From Nostocoides sp. (lineage in GTDB: Bacteria > Actinomycetota > Actinomycetes > Actinomycetales > Dermatophilaceae): DNA of 64,000 bases. Where the stretch lies: contig JADJVJ010000001.1 in assembly GCA_016716625.1 (NCBI GenBank), positions 620,001 through 684,000 of the forward strand, written 5' to 3'. The position numbers were made by a program, and so were the translations under genes. The notes below the pieces were generated by a model. The model had not been told where the DNA came from. It saw only the letters and a program-made list of their open reading frames with translations, and searched no databases. Shown one piece after another: positions 58,798-64,000 of this stretch. The first letter of the stretch is position 1; each line of letters starts with the position of its first letter.

Positions 58798-59438
58798 CGC
58801 TCCCGGTCGTCCGGGATGCGCAGGACCGTGACGAACTCGTTGTAGGTGAACACCTTGCCGACAGGCCGCGGGAAGGGGAATGAGTAGGACCGTTCGACGG
58901 ACAGGCCGAGTCGTGCGGCCTGGCGCGCCACCTCGGCGTGGTCGACGAAGCGCACATGGGTGGCGTCACTGCGGAAGCCGACCTCTTGGGGGGTGATCAC
59001 GACCACCGTGCCACCGGCACGAACGTGGGGAAGGTAGTCGCGGACGATGCCTTCGGCGACGTCGGCGTCGACGTGCTCGAAGACGTGCGCGAGCAGCATG
59101 GAGTCGAACAGTCCCAGGTCGCCGGCGGCCTCACCATAGAACTCTTCTGTGGTGAACGCGGTGAGTCCTCGCTCCCGGCACAACGCGATGGAGTCCGCGT
59201 TGTGGTCGACACCTACCGCGTCCGGCCCGAGGTTGAGCAGGTTTCGGCCAATGCCACAGCCCACATCCAGGCACCGGCCGAGGCCGAGTCGCCTAAGGTT
59301 CCAGCGATAGGGGCGTTGAACGTCGAGAACCCGCTTCCACCGAGCCGTTTCCAGCCGCCGCAGGCGTTCCGCATACTCGGCGCCTGCAGTCTCGTGGCCC
59401 GTTCCACGGCCGTCACTCCCGCCTTCACTGCCGGTCAT
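58794..59438 (-). CDS. class I SAM-dependent methyltransferase
   Basis: A 214-residue methyltransferase with motif I CLDVGCGIGRN (about 57-67), an acidic post-I residue in AVGVDHNADSI, and LLAHVFEHVD as in small-molecule methyltransferases. The target is unknown; methylation of a surface sugar or polymer end would fit its neighbours. It starts 10 bp after the CoA-transferase beta gene and has TAGGTT 6 nt before the ATG. Confidence 0.85.
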   Translation of the reverse strand: MTGSEGGSDGRGTGHETAGAEYAERLRRLETARWKRVLDVQRPYRWNLRRLGLGRCLDVGCGIGRNLLNLGPDAVGVDHNADSIALCRERGLTAFTTEEFYGEAAGDLGLFDSMLLAHVFEHVDADVAEGIVRDYLPHVRAGGTVVVITPQEVGFRSDATHVRFVDHAEVARQAARLGLSVERSYSFPFPRPVGKVFTYNEFVTVLRIPDDRER

Positions 59439-59444
59439 GGGACC

Positions 59445-59450
59445 AACCTA
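59445..59450 (-). promoter_or_regulatory. -10 element (TAGGTT) for the methyltransferase gene
   Basis: TAGGTT on the minus strand lies 6 nt before the ATG and overlaps the stop codon of the CoA-transferase beta gene. Confidence 0.5.
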
Positions 59451-60092
59451 GTGCCCGGAGAGCTCCACCCGGTATGCCGCGCCGGTCGCCTCGCGGACCT
59501 CGTCCTCGGTGACGCCGGGGGCGAGCTCGCGCAGGACGAGCCCGTCGTCGGTGACGTCCATGACCGCAAGGTCGGTGATGATCCGCTGGACGACGCGCTT
59601 GCCGGTGAGCGGGAGGGTGCACTCCGGCACGATCTTGTGGGTGCCGTCCTTGGCGACGTGCTCCATGAGGACGATGACCTTCTTGGCGCCATGGACCAGG
59701 TCCATGGCCCCACCCATGCCCTTGATCATCTTCCCCGGGATCATCCAGTTGGCGATGTCACCGGCGGCACTGACCTGCATGGCGCCGAGGATGGCGGCGT
59801 CCACCTTGCCGCCGCGGATCATCCCGAAGCTGGTCGCGGAGTCGAAGTAGGAGGCGCCCTTGCGGACGGTGACGGTCTCCTTGCCGGCATTGATGAGATC
59901 GGGGTCGACGGCGTCCTCGGTCGGGTAGGCCCCGACCCCGAGGATGCCGTTCTCGGACTGCAGGACGATCTCGACGTCCTCGGGGACGTAGTTGGGGACC
60001 AGGGTCGGCAGCCCGATGCCGAGGTTGACATAGGCCCCGTCGGTCAGCTCGCGGGCCGCACGCTCGGCCATCTGCTCACGGGTGAGCGCCAT
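59448..60092 (-). CDS. scoB: 3-oxoacid CoA-transferase subunit B
   Basis: A 214-residue beta subunit with the catalytic glutamate in VLQSENGILGVG (about E47), GIGLPTLVPNYV, and DLVHGAKKVIVLMEHVAKDG. With subunit A it moves CoA between succinyl-CoA and acetoacetate or other 3-oxoacids. The ATG is 1 bp from the subunit A stop, so both are co-translated. Confidence 0.92.
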   Translation of the reverse strand: MALTREQMAERAARELTDGAYVNLGIGLPTLVPNYVPEDVEIVLQSENGILGVGAYPTEDAVDPDLINAGKETVTVRKGASYFDSATSFGMIRGGKVDAAILGAMQVSAAGDIANWMIPGKMIKGMGGAMDLVHGAKKVIVLMEHVAKDGTHKIVPECTLPLTGKRVVQRIITDLAVMDVTDDGLVLRELAPGVTEDEVREATGAAYRVELSGH

Positions 60093-60093
60093 C

Positions 60094-60879
60094 TCAGGCC
60101 TCCTTGGTCTGGGTGGGGGTGGTCGTGCGACGCTCGATCCGTTTGTTCGCAACCTGCTCCGCAGTGAGTGGCAGGACGCGCTGGACGTAGATCCCGGGCA
60201 GGTGGATCTGGTCCGGGTCGAGGTCGCCGGGCTCGACGAGCTCCTCGACCTCGGCGACCGTGATCCGGCCGGCCATTGCGGCGAGCGGGTTGAAGTTGCG
60301 GCTCGACTTGTTGAAGACGAGGTTGCCGTGGCGGTCGCCTCGGGCGGCCCGGACCAGCCCGAAGTCGGCGACGAGGGCGGGCTCGAGGACGTACTCGCGC
60401 TGGCCATGGCCGAGGTCGAAAACCCGGACTTCCTTGGCCGGCGAGGCGATGGCGACCGAACCGTCGGCGGCATACCGCCAGGGCAGGCCACCGTCGGCGA
60501 CCTGAGAGCCGACCCCGGTCGGGGTGAAGAACGCCGGGATGCCAGCGCCGCCAGCCCGGAGGCGCTCGGCGAGGGTGCCCTGCGGGGTGAGCTCGACCTC
60601 GAGCTCGCCCTCGAGGTACTGCCGGGCGAACTCCTTGTTCTCCCCGACATAGGAGGAGACCATCCGGCGGATCTGCCGCGAGTTCAGCAGGATCCCCAGG
60701 CCCCAGTCATCGACACCACAGTTGTTCGAGATCGCCTCGAGGTCGCGGATCCCGGTGCGGTGGATCTCCTCGATGAGGACCGACGGGATACCGCAGAGGC
60801 CGAATCCGCCGACCGCGAGGGTCATCCCATCGGTGAGGCCGGCCAAGGCATGCGCGGGGGTGGAGACGACTTTGTCCAT
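60094..60879 (-). CDS. scoA: 3-oxoacid CoA-transferase subunit A
   Basis: A 261-residue alpha subunit: GMTLAVGGFGLCGIPSVLI, SNNCGVDDWGLGILL, and FARQYLEGELEVELTPQGTLAERLRAGG. The ATG has GGAGG upstream. Pairing with scoB gives a complete enzyme for ketone-body or poly-hydroxybutyrate turnover, or for branched-chain breakdown; the acyl-CoA genes at 19-21.7 kb could supply substrate. It is divergent from the secreted peptidoglycan-binding protein. Confidence 0.92.
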   Translation of the reverse strand: MDKVVSTPAHALAGLTDGMTLAVGGFGLCGIPSVLIEEIHRTGIRDLEAISNNCGVDDWGLGILLNSRQIRRMVSSYVGENKEFARQYLEGELEVELTPQGTLAERLRAGGAGIPAFFTPTGVGSQVADGGLPWRYAADGSVAIASPAKEVRVFDLGHGQREYVLEPALVADFGLVRAARGDRHGNLVFNKSSRNFNPLAAMAGRITVAEVEELVEPGDLDPDQIHLPGIYVQRVLPLTAEQVANKRIERRTTTPTQTKEA

Positions 60880-61036
60880 GCCTCCGACTTTAGAGCAAGC
60901 CTCCCTCGGAAATCGTATGGCGTGGAGTCCCTGCGAGCGGAGATCTTGCGGTCGCGGGACCCCAATGGCGAAGTACATCGATGTAGTTCGGCCGGAAGAG
61001 TTGCGCTCCCGAGTGAACTAGTGAGAGAACTGTGAA

Positions 61037-61065
61037 GTCCCGTCATCGGAAGTGACGCATGGGAC
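61037..61065 (+). promoter_or_regulatory. hairpin in the leader of the peptidoglycan-binding protein gene
   Basis: GTCCC-GTCA, 7 nt, TGAC-(GCAT)-GGGAC: two short stems with a bulge, 64 bp before the start codon. It could act in the mRNA leader. I do not recognise it as a known riboswitch. Confidence 0.3.
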
Positions 61066-61128
61066 GCCTGTGACTTGAGCCGAGCCCGGGGCCCTGCCTG
61101 CCCCCTTACCGCGAGGAAAGATGCCGTC

Positions 61129-62787
61129 GTGAGTGTCGCGTTTCCCGAGCCCGAGCCGCCCCAGCCGACCCCGGCGAGCCTGCGCGCGCGTTCCCGGCGG
61201 CGTTCGCGCAACGTCCTCGGAGCCTCCGTCGCCGCCCTGCCGCTGACCCTCACCGGCACCGGAGTGGCGCAGGCGGCGACCGTCGTCCCGCTACCGAGCC
61301 GACCACTGCCAAGCACCCTCGACGCGATGACCTATCAGGGCAGTTCGCGATGCCTGACCGAGGCGCTTCCGGGTCCGGTCGCCTTCGCCAAGCTCCTCAA
61401 CGCTACCTATGGCTCGCACGTCTACGGGGTCTGGCGCAAGTGCGATCTGGAACACGGCGAGGGCCGGGCGATGGACTGGATGCTCAACGCGGCCGATCCT
61501 GAGGGCCTCGAGCTCGGTAACCGGATCACCCGCTGGCTCTCCGCCCCAGACGCCCAGGGCCGCCCCGGGGCCATGGCGCGCCGCTTCGGCATCATGTACA
61601 TCATCTGGAATCGGCAGATGTGGCGGGCCTACGATCCCGGCCGAGGCTGGACGGCATACACCGGCTGGTCCCCGCACACCGACCACATCCACTTCTCCTT
61701 CACCTGGGACGGGGCTTATAGCCGGACCTCGTGGTGGACCGGAGTTGCCGTGACGACTCCGCTCGCCGGGCCGCTGGCTCCGGTGCTCACCGCCTCCGGC
61801 TACCCCCTGCTGCGTCGGGGGGCCAATGGGCCGGACGTCGCCCTCGGCCAGCGAGTCGTCGGCGCAAGCCCCGACGGCGATTTCGGTCCGCTGACCGCCG
61901 CTGCGCTCGCCTCGTGGCAACGCTCCCAGGGGCTTCCGGTGACCAGTGAGTTCGACAACGCCACCTGGACCCGAATGGTCGCGCTCCGACTCGTCCCGGC
62001 CCGCGTCGGCTCCGGATCCGGCGGCACTCCGACGACGAAACCGCCCACGACCCCCACCCCGCCGACCGCGGGCTCCTCGACGAGCCCGCTCACCAAGTAC
62101 GCGGGCCTTACCCTGCGCCTCTGGTCGCGCGGTGAAGCGGTGGTCGCCCTGCAGAAGGCGCTCGGTGGCCTCGTCGCCGACGGCAGCTTCGGGCCGCTCA
62201 CGCAGGCGCGGGTCAAGGACTACCAGGGCAAGAACCGACTTCCGGTCACCGGGGAGGTGACCCCGGCCATGTGGAAGGTACTCATCGCCGCGGCCAAGCC
62301 CACCACGCCCCCGAAGCCGCCGGCGCCGGCCACCCAGCCACCAGCAGCGGGGACCACGCTCTACACGGCGGTCAAGTCCACCACTCTTGCGCTCGGCGCA
62401 AAGGGGGATCCGGTCAAGGTCCTCCAGCGGGGCCTTGGGGGCCTCGCGGTCGACGGGAACTTCGGACCGCTCACCCGGGCGCGGCTCATGGCGGTGCAGG
62501 CGAGCCTGAAACTGCCCGCCACCGGCGTGGCCGATGCCCGCACCTGGGCGGCCCTCGAGGCGCGGGACTACCCGCTGAGGGCGTACTGGGGCACGACGCT
62601 GCGCCGCGGCTCCAGCGGCCCGGCGGTCGTCGCGCTGCAGAAGGCGCTGCGCATCCCCGCGGACGGACACTTCGGCGTCCAAACCGAGGGAGCGGTCAAG
62701 GCCGCACAGCGCACCGCTCGGCTCACCCAGACCGGCGTGGTCGCGCTGCTCACCTGGCAAGCGATCGAGAAGGCGATGATCCGCTGA
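61129..62787 (+). CDS. secreted peptidoglycan-binding protein with M15-like peptidase domain
   Basis: A 552-residue exported protein. Signal peptide about residues 1-49 (RSRRRSRNVLGA, hydrophobic core, AQAAT). The next domain (about 60-205) has HGEGRAMDWM (probable zinc His and Asp) and HTDHIHFSF, typical of M15/ARB_07466-like cell-wall peptidases. Four PG_binding_1 repeats follow (each with D-GxFGPLT-type sequence), joined by two Pro/Thr-rich linkers. The last repeat reads DGHFGVQTEGAVKAAQ. The GTG at 61129 has GAGGAAAG 8 nt upstream. Probably a cell-wall remodelling enzyme. Confidence 0.85.
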   Translation: MSVAFPEPEPPQPTPASLRARSRRRSRNVLGASVAALPLTLTGTGVAQAATVVPLPSRPLPSTLDAMTYQGSSRCLTEALPGPVAFAKLLNATYGSHVYGVWRKCDLEHGEGRAMDWMLNAADPEGLELGNRITRWLSAPDAQGRPGAMARRFGIMYIIWNRQMWRAYDPGRGWTAYTGWSPHTDHIHFSFTWDGAYSRTSWWTGVAVTTPLAGPLAPVLTASGYPLLRRGANGPDVALGQRVVGASPDGDFGPLTAAALASWQRSQGLPVTSEFDNATWTRMVALRLVPARVGSGSGGTPTTKPPTTPTPPTAGSSTSPLTKYAGLTLRLWSRGEAVVALQKALGGLVADGSFGPLTQARVKDYQGKNRLPVTGEVTPAMWKVLIAAAKPTTPPKPPAPATQPPAAGTTLYTAVKSTTLALGAKGDPVKVLQRGLGGLAVDGNFGPLTRARLMAVQASLKLPATGVADARTWAALEARDYPLRAYWGTTLRRGSSGPAVVALQKALRIPADGHFGVQTEGAVKAAQRTARLTQTGVVALLTWQAIEKAMIR

Positions 62788-62796
62788 ATACTGCGG

Positions 62797-63477
62797 TCAG
62801 TCCAGGGTGAGGGTGACGCCCTCGGCGGCGCAGCGACGCTCGATGACCGATGCCTCGGCCTGACCGCGGCTCAGCACGACACTGCCGTCGACCGCCCAGG
62901 CATGCAGGCACACCTTCAGGAATTCGGCGAGGTCGGGTGTGGCGGTGTGCACCCGAGTCCCCCTCTCCCAGTGCGGATCCGGCGCCCAACTCGGGTATGC
63001 CGTGGGCTCGCCCCCGGTGAAGACGTCGCCGTAGGTGAACAGCACCCGGGCCTCGTCGACCACGCCGGCGGGGACCTGGTCACCGGAGCGCGCGAGGGCC
63101 GGAAGGGTGACCAGCACCCGATCTCGGGCGTCGCTGCGGGCCGCGCGGTCGGCGTTCCCGGTCACCAGGAGGTCCGCCCCCTCGAGGTCGGCGCCGGGGA
63201 CCACCCGGGCTCCGACAGACCACGCCGCGAGCGCCCAGTACGCCGCCCGCCAATGCGGCGGCAGGTCGAGCAGAACGCTGTCCTGCGGGCCGATGTCGAG
63301 ATCCTCGACGAGGAGGTTGGCCGCCTTGGCGACCCAGTTGTCGAGCACCCGCGCCGAGAGTTCGATGCGTTCCGGCGCGGTGGGGCCGTGGGTGTCGTCA
63401 TACATGGTGATCCGCGGCCGGGATCCCTCGCGCTGCAGGTCGGCGAGCAGGCCGGGGATGGTTCTCATGTGCGCCAT
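62797..63477 (-). CDS. TIGR03089 family protein
   Basis: A 226-residue protein resembling an AMP-binding (acyl-adenylate) N-terminal fragment: RIELSARVLDNWVAKAANLLVEDLDIGPQDSVLLDLPPHWR (residues about 38-78 by position) and ALAAWSVGARVVPG. It is too short for a full adenylating enzyme and lacks the usual P-loop and C-terminal lid. The family is found near LCP genes in actinobacteria (Rv3267-Rv3268 in M. tuberculosis). The function is unknown. ATG at 63477 or 63468. Confidence 0.75.
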   Translation of the reverse strand: MAHMRTIPGLLADLQREGSRPRITMYDDTHGPTAPERIELSARVLDNWVAKAANLLVEDLDIGPQDSVLLDLPPHWRAAYWALAAWSVGARVVPGADLEGADLLVTGNADRAARSDARDRVLVTLPALARSGDQVPAGVVDEARVLFTYGDVFTGGEPTAYPSWAPDPHWERGTRVHTATPDLAEFLKVCLHAWAVDGSVVLSRGQAEASVIERRCAAEGVTLTLD

Positions 63478-63498
63478 TGTCGCCGACCCGTCCGGGAG

Positions 63499-63504
63499 TA
63501 GGCT
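63499..63504 (+). promoter_or_regulatory. -10 element (TAGGCT) for the truncated last gene
   Basis: TAGGCT lies 8 nt before the ATG, again the leaderless pattern. Confidence 0.45.
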
Positions 63505-63512
63505 CGCCCACC

Positions 63513-64000
63513 ATGGGCCTGCGCACCGCCAGCGCCGCCGGGCGGCCTTCGGGGGTGGGCCGGGTCGAGGTCGTCGTGGTCGCCGGGGCGAGCGTCCTGG
63601 TGGGGGTCGGGGCGCTGGCCGCGGTGCTCGGCGCGTTCGGCTGGTGGCGACCCCAGGTGGTGTGGCCGCTCGTGGCGCTGATCGTGGGTCTTTCCATCGT
63701 CATAGGACGCCGCGTGCTCTCCGGGGATCCGCCAGAGAGGATGCCGCGCGGGCTGCTCGTCGTGGTCCTCCTGCTCACCACCTGGTATGGCGTCACGCAC
63801 GCCGAGCAGGTCCTCCCGCGGCGGGATGCAGGGAGCAATCTTCAGGCCGCGATTGCACTGGCGACGCAGGGCTCGCGGCGGGTACCGGTGGATCCGGCCG
63901 AGATGGGTGGCGCGCCGGTCCTGGCCGTGCCGGGGGTGACCTTGGAGAGCCCCGGCTTCTATGCGGTCGGGGTCGCCGACGATCCGGCGATCGAGCCGCA
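63513..64000 (+). CDS. membrane protein, N-terminal part (cut by window end)
   Basis: An open frame of 162 complete codons runs off the right edge. It has three hydrophobic segments (about residues 20-42, 48-66 and 78-92), then an exported-looking stretch (HAEQVLPRRDAGSNLQAAIALATQG). A large polytopic protein involved in envelope glycan assembly is possible given the position beside TIGR03089, but nothing in the visible part proves it. Confidence 0.65.
   Translation, partial: MGLRTASAAGRPSGVGRVEVVVVAGASVLVGVGALAAVLGAFGWWRPQVVWPLVALIVGLSIVIGRRVLSGDPPERMPRGLLVVVLLLTTWYGVTHAEQVLPRRDAGSNLQAAIALATQGSRRVPVDPAEMGGAPVLAVPGVTLESPGFYAVGVADDPAIEP

Noticed and set aside
60880..61128. A c-di-AMP (ydaO-type) riboswitch before the cell-wall peptidase gene
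   Set aside because: Actinobacterial cell-wall hydrolase genes often carry one, but I could not find its conserved core here, only a short bulged hairpin.

Overview
The window is about 70% G+C with dense genes, many GTG starts and strong C/G third-position bias. It looks like a chromosomal segment of an actinobacterium. The set lpdA-like, accA3-like, accD5/accE, maf, birA, purK/purE, a GtrA protein and an LCP protein matches the neighbourhood found in Mycobacterium tuberculosis around Rv3267-Rv3308 (known gene order; the match is my inference). The overall gene set fits an Intrasporangiaceae/Dermatophilaceae-type relative (Tetrasphaera, Janibacter, Phycicoccus), but no rRNA is present to prove this. 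I saw no tRNA, rRNA, CRISPR array, insertion sequence or prophage, and no gene-free stretch longer than 300 bases.

Layout. 1-2.1 kb: end of a DUF4350/DUF4129 membrane operon. 2.1-9.6 kb: nucleoside and deoxyribose salvage on the minus strand (frameshifted purine nucleoside phosphorylase, phosphohexomutase, ceramidase-like protein, deoC, two aldehyde dehydrogenases of which one is truncated, and a uridine-kinase-like protein). 9.7-16.3 kb: fasciclin lipoprotein, LpdA-type flavoprotein, biotin carboxylase/BCCP, aldo-keto reductase, DUF2157/GDYXXLXY pair. 16.3-21.7 kb: tryptophan 2,3-dioxygenase, PfkB kinase, MerR regulator facing an acyl-CoA dehydrogenase/carboxyltransferase operon. 21.8-28.0 kb: a three-gene operon for pyruvate:ferredoxin oxidoreductase, an Fe-S flavoprotein and a dihydroorotate-dehydrogenase-like protein, suggesting fermentative or low-oxygen metabolism. 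28-43 kb: Maf, TetR/lipase, MOSC, DUF885 peptidase, AccD/AccE, BirA, nucleotide cyclase, two-component system, GtrA, PurK/PurE, UDP-sugar dehydrogenase, F420-type oxidoreductase. 43-59.4 kb: a large cell-surface glycopolymer (teichoic-acid-like) locus: LCP ligase, rfbC/rfbA, flippase, glycosyltransferases, DUF6077 protein, three glycerophosphotransferase-family proteins, a fused cytidylyltransferase-dehydrogenase, an ABC exporter and a methyltransferase. 59.4-64 kb: 3-oxoacid CoA-transferase, secreted peptidoglycan-binding peptidase, TIGR03089 protein and a membrane protein cut by the window end.

How the genes work together. AccA3-like and AccD/AccE subunits plus BirA form a complete acyl-CoA carboxylase set with its biotin ligase. 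The glycopolymer locus holds precursor synthesis (dTDP-glucose, probable CDP-ribitol), polymerisation, export and an LCP protein for attachment to peptidoglycan.

Two window-wide signals stand out. First, the heptamer TATGCCG or its complement occurs about 55 times by eye, against roughly 6-7 expected at 70% G+C, with no strand bias, in genes and between genes, and once as an inverted pair forming a terminator-like hairpin. Second, about 15 genes have a TANNNT -10 element only 6-8 nt before the start codon, which points to widespread leaderless transcription.
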